Of a DNA stretch of 64,000 nt, positions 15,001 to 25,600 are shown one piece after another (the stretch's first letter is position 1; every line of letters starts with the position of its first letter). Source of the DNA: Takakia lepidozioides. Taxonomy: Eukaryota; Streptophyta; Takakiopsida; Takakiales; Takakiaceae. Both the position numbers and the translations under genes were made by a program. The DNA is taken from contig CM060734.1 in the NCBI GenBank assembly GCA_030704615.1, positions 31,450,042-31,514,041 on the forward strand, written 5' to 3'. The notes under the pieces were generated by a model that saw only the letters and a program-made list of their open reading frames with translations, searched no databases and was not told the origin of the DNA.

Positions 15001-16564
15001 TGATAAAGGTCTAATGGACAAGAACAGTAGGTACTCATAAGACGTTGTTTGCCGTAGCCTTGTGGCCATAGATCTCCGGTCTGATGGACAGAAACAGAGA
15101 GAATATACTCATAAGACGTTGTTTGCCGTAGCCTTGTGGCCGTTGACCCCGTGCCCAGTTTGAGCGGAACACAAAGGGACAGAAACTACCTTTGACAGGG
15201 GCTGACGCTGGTAGTATGACTTACAGAAAACAGAGAGAGACATGGAAAGAGGTAATATGCTGGAATTGAATCTCAAAGATTGACAGTTGGTTGGTGACAG
15301 TTGCAAGATGTGAATGAGCTCTCTCGTCATGAGGTGGATGAGATCATCAAAGCTTATCGCCGGCAAGAACAGACCGACCCTGCAGATAGCATCCGTAAGA
15401 GGTAACCTGGACGAAATGCATATAAGATGTGTTCCTTGTTTTCTTCCCCGACAAGAAAAGTTTTCAATTGTTGTGGCGTACATTAACTGCATCTGTCGCA
15501 GAATTATGACTTCGGTCATGGTTGGGCTGGCACTATGTACATCATTGCAGGAGGTATGTGGCTATGGTGGAGATGTGTAGTGCTGCTGGAAGTCGTGAGT
15601 GCCAGGTGGCCTCACTTCTGTTCCTTGTGGAGCATGCTTTCGAAATCTTGTACCTGCATTTTGAGAGGTCAGCATGCTAACCTGTAGCAGTAACAGTCCT
15701 ATTTAGCACACGAGCTAGGTCCACATGCGTAAAGGATTTATTCCATGTGAGACCCAGTGATTTTGTTTCTGGCCATTCACAATGTCCACCTGGGAGATTA
15801 TGGTGATGATCTACTCATTGTACGTCCCTTGCCATAGCCTTGTGGCCATGGTGCCCTTGCGCAGTGAGCGAAAGAGAAAGAAAGAAGGGAACTTGAGGAC
15901 ACCAGGCCCTGAGGGCCCATTGGAGAAGGTTCAAGAAGCAATAGTCTGCTAGCAGAATGAACTGATTGATGGAAGTTCGCTGGATAAACAAAGAGATGGG
16001 CACATTCGATATCAAAGACAGAGATAGAGGCGGACAGATTAACAGGGACCTGGAATTTGCAGGCAAGGGTAAGAGTGTGCTTTAATGCAACCATGATCTT
16101 GTTATGTGTTGATGTAGGTTGACAAGACCAGTAAGTAGACAGGGCAGAGTTGAGGTTGGACTGGAGGCTCAGTGGTCCAGCGGCCAGAAGGAGGATGTAC
16201 AGTTGGTCAGTGAAAAGCTGCTTCCTGTGTTTGAGAGACTGGAGGGCATCAATGAGGTTAGACATCGTTGAACTATGACTCTCTCATCAGTGATTTGATC
16301 TCAAGTTGAGTTGCACATTGCACTGGCAACTTAAATAATCCTTCCACGAAGTTGAGTTTCGACACATCCACTGGGTAGATTGGTTGGCGGTAGATGGAGT
16401 TTCCTTGGTTAATCTCTGAAAGATCTGTTGGACACCCAACCGAGATTATGTGGACTTCATATTTGGTTGTGCAGGAGAGGGTTGGCCGGAGTATGAAGCA
16501 CTTGCAGCGGCTTGTTCACTCACTGAAGTCACAAATTTTGCTTGTCTTCCCATCAGAGACTTGA
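1..16564 (+). CDS. NUP205: Nuclear pore complex protein NUP205 (Nup192 family), C-terminal 31 exons, 5' end outside window
   Basis: This is a large alpha-helical scaffold nucleoporin of the inner ring of the nuclear pore, where the family holds NUP93 and linker nucleoporins. I read 31 coding exons with GT-AG borders except one: 1-66, 312-442, 632-751, 1036-1183, 1478-1675, 2008-2126, 2353-2503, 3695-3807, 4028-4109, 4514-4600, 4791-4868, 5169-5369, 5503-5595, 5775-5888, 8100-8270, 8511-8566, 9170-9242, 9419-9612, 10916-11045, 11501-11578, 11767-11931, 12088-12261, about 12413-12553, 13055-13198, 13363-13521, 13961-14071, 14401-14541, 15301-15401, 15551-15667, 16118-16256, 16475-16564. All phases close, giving about 1294 residues to a TGA. 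Family landmarks include AQRAYADPVEKWELV, LLEYVRYDALP, AELREAVQHLLRWAW, FLSQLQSRGL and VTGILSKVWPVEE. Arabidopsis NUP205 is about 1838 residues, so roughly 540 residues lie upstream. The start of the exon at 12413 is the least certain border. LINE fragments in at least six introns leave the exons intact. Confidence 0.95.
2566..3640 (+). mobile_element. LINE family B fragments: a 3' tail joined to a decayed reverse-transcriptase segment
   Basis: This lies in the NUP205 intron between the exons ending at 2503 and starting at 3695. Around 2730-2757 is a tail rich in CATTT units after GGACGTTATAAAGTACC. It is followed directly by reverse-transcriptase sequence from about 2761, including the YADDVVLLAH active-site motif near 2800-2830. 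Downstream peptides (VIHSPKFRFAS, DRLTKGKAAS, CEYWAPGVPVSW) match the minus-strand copy at 7048-7959, so both belong to one family. The frame is broken by stops and shifts. Confidence 0.8.
3887..3925 (-). mobile_element. 39-bp LINE family A micro-insertion with 19-bp target-site duplication
   Basis: The insert is the extreme 3' end of LINE family A in reverse orientation (ACTCATAAGATGTTGTTTGC, then CGTAGCCTTGTGGCC). It is flanked by identical 19-mers AGAGGCTCTCAGTTTGATA at 3868-3886 and 3926-3944. Exact duplications at both edges mark this as a complete, extremely 5'-truncated retrotransposition event in a NUP205 intron. Confidence 0.9.
6150..7047 (-). mobile_element. LINE family B, 3' portion (copy 1 of a head-to-tail pair), decayed
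   Basis: The minus strand encodes the C-terminal part of a plant-type LINE reverse transcriptase. It includes RRELMELHVQRTWKLPNLT and the Cys/His segment CPACIG...EIETEAHFFFYCPLY, which resembles the zf-RVT domain. The coding end near 6358 is followed toward lower coordinates by a 3' tail made of two GACGTTATA...CATTT blocks (6190-6270). The frame is broken near 6710. It lies in the NUP205 intron 5889-8099. Confidence 0.85.
7048..7959 (-). mobile_element. LINE family B, 3' portion (copy 2 of the head-to-tail pair), decayed
   Basis: This is a second copy of the same region in the same orientation as 6150-7047, offset by roughly 710 bp. It carries an open stretch of 185 codons (7048-7605) with the CPACIG...FFFYCPLYYEIRGRFHC segment. 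An upstream segment in another frame (7606-7959) contains DRLTKGKAASV and GCEFWAPGVPVSWW. The copy ends soon after its stop codon, without the CATTT tail, and abuts copy 1. Confidence 0.85.
7960..8035 (-). mobile_element. LINE family B 3'-tail fragment
   Basis: Read on the minus strand, this piece runs from a GATGAGCCCTTGTGACC-like segment into ATTATAAAGTTTCTTTC and a T-rich end. It resembles the family B 3' untranslated end near 6200-6300. It sits directly upstream (minus sense) of copy 2, so three family B pieces lie head to tail. Confidence 0.55.
9757..10735 (+). mobile_element. LINE family A, 5'-truncated copy with intact 3' end
   Basis: This lies in the NUP205 intron 9613-10915. The plus strand shows LINE C-terminal coding remnants: a LESIQVGVLK segment, AVRGEFGIPSLSSRIQ, and the CNCPLCG...EDSIHFLIHCPGF Cys/His module near 10345-10400. 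The coding part runs to NGHKGTANNVL. The 3' end has GGCCACAAGGG followed by TACGGCAAACAACGTCTTA at about 10700-10722. The same terminus recurs at 3887, 15031, 15104, 21751 and 24525. Confidence 0.85.
12630..12790 (+). mobile_element. Short LINE family B fragment
   Basis: A ~50-codon stretch (GCVEIFSKHNRIDLVGKSRR, then LTTKLPFH) is recognisably related to the family B segment GVEITFKQDRNRLIRRELME...LTTKLHFY. It lies in the NUP205 intron 12554-13054. Confidence 0.65.
15031..15077 (-). mobile_element. ~47-bp LINE family A micro-insertion with imperfect target duplication
   Basis: The reverse complement of the family A 3' end (ACTCATAAGACGTTGTTTGC and on) is flanked by GGTCTAATGGACAAGAACAG at 15008-15027 and the near-identical GGTCTGATGGACAGAAACAG at 15078-15097. 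The flanks look like a diverged target-site duplication. It is in the NUP205 intron 14542-15300. Confidence 0.75.
15104..15222 (-). mobile_element. ~120-bp LINE family A insertion adjacent to a micro-insertion
   Basis: The minus strand encodes the last ~35 codons of the family A reading frame, down to GHGVNGHKATANNVL, plus the 3' terminus. Flanks are ACAGAAACAGAGAGA (about 15089-15103) and ACAGAAAACAGAGAGA (about 15223-15238), a probable target duplication. It follows the 47-bp insertion at 15031 by about 25 bp. Confidence 0.8.
15811..15900 (-). mobile_element. Diverged LINE family A 3'-end fragment
   Basis: The plus strand reads ACTCATTGTACGTCCCTTGC then CATAGCCTTGTGGCCATGG, a mutated version of the family A end, followed by sequence related to its last codons. 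No clear target duplication was seen. It is in the NUP205 intron 15668-16117. Confidence 0.6.
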
Positions 16565-18960
16565 TGAGTCCCATCCTCTCCCTCCCTGGTGAGTGTGGCA
16601 GTGAATGCCTATGAAGGACTGCTCTAGATGTGCATATCCTTTCCAAATCTTGCTAGTAAAATGACACTTTCTCTTTCAGACTGGAAAGCTTTTGAAAATA
16701 CTCTCTCCTGACATGCTTTCCACCAAGACTTCCTTTGGTTCTTCATAGTCCTACCCATTACCCAGGAGGGCTCGAGAGGATGTTTGGAACGTGGTGCTTT
16801 GAAACACCTCATTGCAAAACTACGTTGCAGGGGAATAAGACGGAGTGTCCGCGCAGTACCTGAAGATGCTCTTCTTTAAAAGGTTGAAGTTGTAATAGAA
16901 GTGGTATTATCATGTCCCTCCTGGCAGTTTGGTTCCTTGCAGTTAAGCTAGTCAGCTTAGTTATTGGTCTACTGCCGGTCTGGTGTGTTAAGAAGAGCGT
17001 GGTTCTGAGTTATAGAAGGGATGGGGCAATTTCTGTTTTCTAGGCTTGGAAAATTAAGTTTTGAAGTAAAGAACCTGACAGATCATTTTGACGGCGAGAG
17101 TTGAATGAAGCACCCCAAGAATCTATTTTTGACCAGTGTATCAAAATGATAAACTATTTTCACTATGTTGAAGAGACGAAATATTGAACTCTGTGTCTAG
17201 CTTATCACAGTCTTGGGAGCACTACCTGTAGTCTAGCGTGTTAGTCTCGAGAGTGAAGTCAGAAAATGTGTATACATTGAGAATGGTTGGGACTGAATTT
17301 CTTATGATTACAAGCTCTGCCATTAAGGGCAAAGTGTCACAATGCACTGTAGTCTTCTGTGAATGAGACATTTGTCTTGTCTTAAATTCCATGAATCCCT
17401 TCCATGCATCTGTTAAGTATCCTACAATAGTGAGAGGAAATTTAGCTCTCTTTTTCCGTTCAATTAAAACCGAATGTATCTCACTTCCATTGTCCAAAGT
17501 TGTTCAGAAAATCCCTCTGACTGTCTAGGTGGATACAAACGAGAGAGCTCTCCAAAGTATTGAGCCCATAAGGACTCCCTATGAAGGAACCTATATTTAG
17601 TATGAGGATTGTAATACACAAAGGGCTGCAGTGGATGAGCATCCAAGCCCCTGTGTCTGTACTAGACAGAGACCCTATCCTCATGGTTACCATCTGTTTT
17701 CTAAGTACATCATTGGTTTCGCACACATTATATTGAAGATGGAGGAAGGTGATATAATCGACAAAAACACACTAGAGAATGAGATTTGGAAATCATTTTG
17801 CATATCACAATAAATGCGAGAAGCACAAATTTTGGTAGTCTGTATAGGAATATGAAGAAAGAGATGGCCGAAACATTTGTCAATAGAAGGCCAAACTCAA
17901 AATAGCATGAAAAAGCACCGCCAACGCCTTTCATCCCGTCTTCCTCCATGCTCATCCGGCGTCCCACCATGGGACACGTGGATGAGCCTGGCGCGGGGCC
18001 CACGCTCCCATCAGGTTGACCCTTGCGACCTTTCCACCTGGCACAAGGGTAGGTGGCACAAGGGTAGGCTGTCCCCACTTTGTTCCACTCCTGCCCACTT
18101 TACTCGACTTGTGCCCAATTTACTTGTGCCCAATTTACTCGACTTTAGGGATAGCCTCAAACTACCCACTAGACTCGCATGTGGGGATGGATCACAGGGT
18201 GCAACAGGGTGGGACTTCACGGATAACTTTAACATGTGTACAAAAGGATATCCTCAACTATCTTTCCCTAGTATTGCCTCACATATCCTCATGGTTACAT
18301 CATCATTGCTTTTGCACACGTAAGATTGAAGATGAAGATGCAGGAATGTGATATAATTGCCAGAGCATTTGTTGCAAAAGTATCATGTAAGGACGAATGT
18401 CAAATTTTTGATGTTTGTAGTTTGAATATGAGCATCTTCTCTTCAGCTAACAATTGAAAAACTCCTTGAATGCAATAGTTGACTGAATGTCCCCTATAGA
18501 TACTGGGCTCGCATGGGCAAAAATTCTCAGTGTGGCACTGAGGCCTGATGCCATAGAGAATATTATCATGGGGGCTATAGCAAGACTCTCATTGAGTGGG
18601 CATATGGGCACTTGTGTATCTACCTCTCCAGGAATTGTTTGATTGAAGTTCTAGTGAAGCTTGGTCCTAGGAAGTCTCACTAATGTGCGTGTAAATGGCT
18701 GGGGATTTGCTGGTTGATAGGGAAAATATTCTTCTTCAGGTAAGAGTTGAAATCTTACGACCTATAGGGTGGTTCATGGCATGTCAGGGCTCTTGCCTTA
18801 ATCCACCACCTATGCGAGTGGAGGGTAACTTGAGCCCTAAGTTCTTGGAGGCAGTGATGAAAGTAGACCCCTCGATCTAGATGGCTGCCATCCCACCCTT
18901 TAGCAGCATGATGTCATTGGGTGGAAACTGGTGTTTCTTTCTGCAACCCTTACACTATGT
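16565..18960. other. Intergenic DNA downstream of NUP205, no gene recognised
   Basis: The 3' untranslated region of NUP205 presumably occupies the first part; no clear AATAAA was picked out. From about 17222 to 17870 there are only short interrupted frames. Two diverged copies of a ~90-bp segment (17680-17765 and 18280-18365) share TATCCTCATGGTTAC and GATATAAT. Between them is a GC-richer stretch with small tandem duplications (CACAAGGGTAGG twice near 18043-18068; TGTGCCCAATTTACT twice near 18110-18140). Nothing supports a coding gene. Confidence 0.6.
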
Positions 18961-18996
18961 ATACTAGTGGGGCTTGTGCTTAGAGAGACAGAGGAC

Positions 18997-19065
18997 ACCG
19001 GCCGTAGCCGGCGTAACTAAAGAGTTAACTAAGAGTCACTTCACCTTGCGGCTACTGCTCCCTTT
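18997..19065. repeat. Short dispersed repeat, copy 1 (second copy at 27391)
   Basis: It begins with the GC-rich palindrome-like CGGCCGTAGCCGGCGTAAC and continues through AAGAGTCACTTCACCTTGCG to GCTACTGC. Nearly the same ~65-bp order recurs at 27391-27460. Both contain a CCTTG(T/C)GGC core that also occurs in the LINE family A terminus, so a LINE or SINE tail origin is possible. Confidence 0.6.
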
Positions 19066-19148
19066 CGAGGGCGAGCCCTATGAAAGAACATAGGTGTTGT
19101 TGTACCTATTTTAGTACTTAGTTATGAGAGTTTTTGAGTTTACGTTTG

Positions 19149-19400
19149 TTAGTAATGAGGGCTTGTTAGTAATGAGGGCTCTGAGGGATCATATGGCGGT
19201 GAGGTGTATTTCTTTGAAGCAGTGATGTATGGCGGTGATTGGTATTTTGAAGTTGTTGTGTAGGGCGTTAATGCTATTGATATGGATGCCTCCTCTTGTG
19301 CCTGCAGTGATGATAGTTAGGGGGGCCTGTGCTCAACTATAAAAGAGGGCTATTGTTATCAATATATGATGGAAGCCAATTTGTTTGTTTTGTTTTGTAG
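19149..19400. other. Possible retroelement LTR or promoter-like segment
   Basis: It contains a tandem TTAGTAATGAGGGCT duplication (about 19150-19182) and, near its end, a TATA-like CTATAAAAGAGGGC (about 19338-19351) followed by AATATATGATGGAAGCC. This composition resembles the U3-R end of a Copia-type LTR. I found no second LTR, primer-binding site or target duplication, so the assignment is weak. Confidence 0.25.
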
Positions 19401-20985
19401 CGTCGTTAAGATCTCTTGAACTGCAGGCCCAGCCCTGGTGCTTGATGCTGTTGGAAAGCCCTCGATGATGAGGGGTGCACCGGCTTGATCTCATGATTTT
19501 TGGATCCGCGGTGTGGGAGATTTCGAATTTCAAGTACTTTTGGTCGCTGGAAATTTGGGAAAAATAACAAAGTGGGCTTTTCTGGAGCAATGATTGGCCT
19601 TTCATGTGGGAGATTTGGAATTTCAAGAACTTTTGGTTGCTGGAAATTTGTGAAAAATAGTAAAGTGGATATATCAATATATGAAGCCTCGACAAGGGAG
19701 ATTGCAAAAATAGCAAAGTGGGCTTTGTTGGAACAATGACGTGGAGATCTCCCAAATTGCAGGGTCTCTGGATGCATAGGGGATTGCACTTGGACTTAGA
19801 TGACATTGGACACTCATTGGACACCGGAGGTCGCATTTGGGCCTCTACACGGGAGAAGCACTTGGATACATAGAAGATTGCACTTGGGCTTAGATGACAA
19901 TGGACCTTGGGCCTCTACACCGGAGATGCACTTGGATACAGAGAAGATTGCACTTGGGCGATACATAGGAAATTGCACTTGGTCTTAGATTTCAATTCCT
20001 CACACATGGGCCAATGGCACAGGCTACCCTAGAGGTCCCACATGGGCCGCGACATAGGAGATGCACTTGGATACATAGGAGATTGCACTTGGGCTTAGAT
20101 AACATTAGACAATTGGGCCAACGGCACAGGCTACCCTAGTTTTTATGAATTTCCAATGTCAAAAAATACTTGAATCTGAATATCTCCCACACAGTAGATC
20201 CAAAATAATGAAACCACCTCAATGCACATCAAGGGGCCTTCTAGTGGTATTAAGAACCTAGGCGGAGGCCTTGTGGTTTGGGAGATCTCAATGTACATAC
20301 AAAATATATAAAACAAACAAGCCACAAACCGCGAGTGGCTCTGTCCATTGAAGCAACAATTTTGACAAGCTGCCACGTGGTTTATACTTGAGTGCTTTTT
20401 TAGACCAATCATAGTCTTGACTCGATGTAAGGTCCACTGACCACATTTTCTCCATTGACTTCAACATGATGCAAAGTCTCTGCCCTGAAGGGACATAGCC
20501 AACAAACTACCCTTTTTATGACCATAGTGTGTACCTAAAGACCCAATTTTCTATTTTTCATGAATTTCTAGTGACAAATTCAATATCTCCCACACTGTAG
20601 GTCGAAAAATTATGAAACCACCTCGATGCACTCTACTCATCGAGGGCTTTCCAGTGGTATTAAAAACCCGGACATAGGCCTTGCGGTTTGGGAGATCTCA
20701 ATGTGCGTACAACAAACAAAGCAAACAAATTATCTTGTCTATGTCTATGTGTACCAAAATACAAATGAATGGCCAAAATTCCAGAAAAACGCAATTTGCT
20801 ATGTTTCATGAATTTCCACTAACAAAAAAATACTTGAAATTCAATATCTCGTACACCGTAGGTCGAAAAATTATGAAACCACCTCGATGCATCGTTACCC
20901 TTCGAGGGCTTTCCAGCGGTATTAGGAACCCGGGCGGAGGCCTTGCGGTTCGGGAGATCTCAAAGAACATACAAACAAACAAAAC
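19375..20985. repeat. Cluster of ~170-bp repeats: three direct copies and at least one inverted copy
   Basis: Three plus-oriented copies lie at about 20143-20310, 20563-20735 and 20808-20985. Each runs from an AATTTCC...ACTTGAA start through a TATCTC...ACAC block, ATTATGAAACCACCTCGATG, a GGGCTTTCCAG(T/C)GGTATTA block and GGAGGCCTTGCGGTT to GGGAGATCTCAA and an AAACAAACAAA tail. A reverse-oriented copy occupies about 19375-19560, and a partial reverse copy lies near 19590-19670. It does not look coding. Confidence 0.8.
19770..20130. repeat. Degenerate minisatellite (GATTGCACTTGGGCTTAGAT units)
   Basis: Imperfect units built from GATGCACTTGGATACA, AGATTGCACTTGGGCTTAGA and CGGAGATGCACTTGG recur about seven times in roughly 360 bp. 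A longer module, GGCACAGGCTACCCTAG, occurs near 20018 and again near 20124. It lies between the inverted and direct copies of the ~170-bp repeat. Confidence 0.75.
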
Positions 20986-22603
20986 AAACAAACTACCTTG
21001 CTTAATGAAAATATCGATTACGTCACTGATTAATTGGAGTGTGTCTACCAGGTAAAGAAAGAAAGAAGGAAATAAGGAAAGACTCGTGGACGTTTCTAGT
21101 TTGTAATGATTGTGCTGGGGTGGTTGTCCTTCCAATTGGGAGAAAACAGCAAAGCTAAGATTGAGATGCTACTTACTTATAACACCAGTGTCAGCTTAGT
21201 TTCAAAGTATAAAGCTACCCCCCTGAAATGCATGGAGCTAATGTACAAGTGCGGATAATTGCATGGCACAGTTTGTATTCTGGCACATTAACGATTGGAG
21301 ACGTGTGAGAGTTGGAAGTGTAATCCATGTTAGGTTCTGGAAAGACAATGATCATGGCTCCAAACTTGACAGCCCCGGCACACCACAAATGCCGGAAATT
21401 AAAAAAAAACATCCTTCATTTCATTTGGGGGTGCTGCTTCAGCCGACAAATTCGCAAGACTGGTAGATTCAAATCTGTCTGCATTGGCTTGAAGGACCGG
21501 GAGCCCAACATGCCCACTAATAACCAGACATTTTACAGTGATTTCAGACAGTCACTGCCGTTTTTGCAGAGTGATGAAAGGTACGTTTCATAATTAAATT
21601 TGCATAATTTTGCTCATCCCACTGAAACAAATCTGTTGTTTTATTGGTTTAGGTGGACTTAGACCACCAAGAAAACAGTACAGATCGTGATAGTGACAAC
21701 AAGACGGTTTTTGGCATAACAGACAAACCTCTTCACATCATACGATAGAATGTACGTTGTTGTTTGCCGTAGCCTTGTGGCATCATACGATAGAAAAGCA
21801 TTGCAAGTGCTAAGGATTGTGAAGGATTCCTAACAAACTATGTCAACGCTACTTGCCAATATATCCTCATTCGTGTGAAATGTTGTGATCTACCTACCGT
21901 GTGCACAGAGAGGACCAGTATAGGTGACATTACAGTGTACACATTACCGCAGGAATGAAAGGGAACGCAGTCAGTCACATACGAGAGAGAGAATAATAGC
22001 AACCAACATCATTTGTAAAAGTGCCCTGCTTCTTGCATAATTTGCTTTGTACGTTTTGCAGTGGTATCCCCCAACTACCGTGACCCTGTTTCCTTCCAGC
22101 ATGCTTGGAAATGAGTGCCGACAAAATCTGTTATGTGGTCATGCAGTGCGTGATTCTGTTGATATCCTACATGTGACGTAGCGATTGGAGCAGATTGAGT
22201 TGAAGAGCTTCCGGATGAATAGAAAGAGCGGATGTGACAGCATCATGATACGAAATGGGACTAAATTAGAGAATCAGCTGATTTTATAATGGTACACTGG
22301 TCTCACATGGGCGGCCTGCACCCTCGCTTCCCGCCTTCCAGGAACCCGAGCTCCCTCTCTAGTCGTGTGCACCTTAGTCTGGGACTGCAGAGTGGTCTGC
22401 TTCAGATTCAGCGTTACCCACCTCCAAGAATTCACCATTGGGCACTTCAAGCACATAAAAATCAGGCTGAGGTCCAACACACACGAAGAGTCTGCCTCCC
22501 CACAGCGTGTCTTGGCAGCTTCAGCTTGCCAGGCGCATTGGCAACTTTGCAAGGGAGGGCTGGGGGGCTGGGCCTGCATCGAGGAGCTTCCGGGCAACGA
22601 GCC
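20986..22603. other. Intergenic DNA upstream of the AlaX gene
   Basis: No gene is recognised. The one well-defined object is the 30-bp LINE insertion at 21751-21780. The promoter and 5' untranslated region of the AlaX gene must lie at its right end, but no convincing TATA box was singled out. Confidence 0.5.
21751..21780 (-). mobile_element. 30-bp LINE family A micro-insertion with perfect 15-bp target-site duplication
   Basis: The insert (TTGTTTGCCGTAGCCTTGTG core) is the reverse complement of the family A 3' end. It is flanked by identical CATCATACGATAGAA at 21736-21750 and 21781-21795. Exact borders make it a bona fide, nearly minimal retrotransposition product. Confidence 0.9.
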
Positions 22604-25600
22604 ATGGTAGCCACAGGGACCATGGGCCTGGCAGAAGGTGTGGAGTTTCCCGCAACCAAGCTGGGGTATTTTGATGACATGTGGCTGCTGCAAGCCCCTG
22701 CCACTATCCTATCTGTGCTTCCGGTTGACACCCAGTCTCCCCTTGTAGCCATTTCCGATATTCCATGTTATCAAACGCTAAATTGCTACCTGCCTGGAGA
22801 TTCTGTGGAATAGGCACATACACTACCTTGCCACCACAGATTGGGGATAATTCTTGGCTACATGGGTCTGCTAAAGCGTACTTTGACTCTAGTGGTGGTT
22901 GTGACCTTTGGAATCCGATAAAGACTTGAGCTTGCCTTTCTCATTTCACTTATATATGTGATGCTGGCACGGTCAGAGTGGGAGAAGGATTGCTAGTACG
23001 GGCTGCCCATTTTGTGACACCTCTGTTAGGTTTGGAGGAATGTAGGGCGTCGCAGGGTAATGTAGCAGAGAATTTTGTCCCTCTGTCTCTCTTTCCCGTT
23101 TCCTCTGTTCCCTCTTTATATTATTCATTGGTGTCACTATTCGACAGGAAGGGGACCGGGTTGGTGTGATTTTGGACCGGACCATTCTGTACGCCCAAGG
23201 GGGTGGCCAGCCCTGCGACACAGGCTGCATTGCATCCCGGGATGGGCATCTCAGATTCAGTGTGCAGGATGTACGATCAAAATCTGGCGTGGTAACTCTG
23301 GGCTACCCCTTAACCACCGAGATTCACTTCACCGAGATTTTTGGTTCCCCCGAAGCGAATGTGTAGTCAGTGCGAACAGACTGGGTATAATAAATGCCGT
23401 GGGTGCTGGAACATTCCCGTGGTCACTGTGGTCACTGTGGTCACTGTCGGGAAGATAATTCAATGCTTTAGTGGATGGTCCCATTGAGACTTGAGTCAGC
23501 AGAAAATTGTGGCCTCATTAAAAGTGGGTTATACTTATGCTACCTAGATCTTGAAAAGCGAAATGAAAACCTGAGGATCATTTTCAGCGTCATGATGCAG
23601 TAATATCCTTGGAAGGCAGATATCGACATTAGATCATGTAGGAGGGGCTGGGAACACCAGGAACTGGATTGGAAGTTACACAGGTGCTGTTGTCACACTA
23701 GTTATATGAAACATTCATTGTTCCATAGAGCCACCCGATTCACCAACCATTTAGGTTCTGAGATTATTGCACACACGAGTTGCTGAGCAAGCTCTGTCGC
23801 ATGACAGGTGTATCACTATGGCTATTTTGATAGCCCAGAGTCAGACAAAGTACCATCTTTTCAAAGAGGGCAGGAGGTCATGGTTCTTGTAGATAGTGAC
23901 CGGCGCACATTTAATTCCAGGTGAGTGCATCCTACCTCATTATCACCTGCAAAAGTTATCAGTATTTTGTGTATCTACTAATGTAAGGATATCAGTTCTC
24001 TCTCTCTCACTCTCTCCCTCCCTCTTCAGCATAAAATCTCCCTGAACTTATTTCCAGTTTGTGACAAGGGTGAGGACCTTAAGGATGAGCTGAAGGGCCT
24101 ACCTGCCCACGGCACTGTACCGAAATTCAAACTCAAGGTGGGAGTCTTCCTTTGAACAAAAAACAGATGCAGAGAGGAAAGGGAGATTGTCAATGCCCAA
24201 TGCCTGAAGACAATATCCACTTTCTGAAACAATGCAGGGTATTCTCATCAGAGAGTGACCCTCTTCAGGACCATTCAACACATAGTCCCTGTACCTTTGT
24301 TCACCAACCTTCAAAATCTTGAGGCTGAGCCTAAAGCCCTGGCTCTGTTGGGGTCTAATTGCTGGGGAGAGCCCACACACAGGAATACTACTGTGAAGGA
24401 TTTTGAGAGGAAATCTGGAAAGCCTAAGCCAATTGTTTATACCAAGGTAAGTCCCACTACTGTAGTGAGCCCTGTAGTGTCTGTTCCCTCGTGTTCCGCC
24501 CAAACTGGGTGTGGGGTTTATGGCCACAAGTCTACGGCAAACAACGTCTTAAGAGTGTATTCTCTCTCTCTTCCTCCACCCCGACCTGCACCTCTATATT
24601 TATGTTCATTTGTTTGTGTTTGGTGATGGCGTATTTGTCCACCTCTTTCTATGATGTCCAAAGTGAATGATGGACTGTCTCAGAGATGTTACTCTCTTGT
24701 TCCTTCCAGCAATTGTTTCATCTTTTGCAGTTTCTCTGATTTGATGTGGATATGTTTTTCATAATATTACCTTCTCACAGGCAAGAGCAAAAAGTAGTAG
24801 TGACAGGCAGTGTCTGGTAGATCAAGGAGGATGGAGAGTGTAGCACATGGATTGAGGTGTTTTAGAGGGGGTGTTGGAGGACAGGTTACATACAGCTGGG
24901 CATCTACTGGATGCATGTATGAGCAATGTGGGATTGGCCGCTTTGGAGCCTGGGAAAGGCCATCATTTTCCTGATGGGTGGGAATGCTCCCCCCTCTTTC
25001 CTGGCCCTCACTTGTACTTATGTGCTTTCTTTGTGGCAAGTGTCAGGTTCCTTGTGAGTCTTCCAATGCCCTGCAGTGACAGGAGAGCCGAGACTGTATG
25101 TACTGGTGACTGTATGTACTAAGAGGGAGGGGGAAGGGATGAGTAAGAGAGGTAGCAAGGAAGAAAGACCAGTGGCTGCATGTTTCTTGTATGGCACCAC
25201 CATGTGAAAAAATTCTGATTATAAGAGGAGGGGTGGTTGGGCTGCAGGCCATTTGTCGAATACAAGGGGACCATTCCAGCAACCGAGATAGAGAACAAGC
25301 GTGGTGCCTTGGAGGCGGAAGCAAATCGGCTGGTGGCAGCCGGGGGCCATGTATGTGTATTCTGTCTATTTACATGCACACCTCACACTGGAAATGGGTT
25401 TGGTTGCGAAACAGGTGTGTGAAGTGCCGGTGGGATCTATCAAGCATCTATGAAGGCTAGCAATGTGTTCTCTCCATTTTCATCCTTGTTTGCTATGGTC
25501 CATCCAGGTAGGATGTGTTCTCTTGATATTGTTCCTCAGCTAGAGAGCAATGACTGTGTTTTAGTTCCATCATATCGTTTGAATGTTATTACTACGATTG

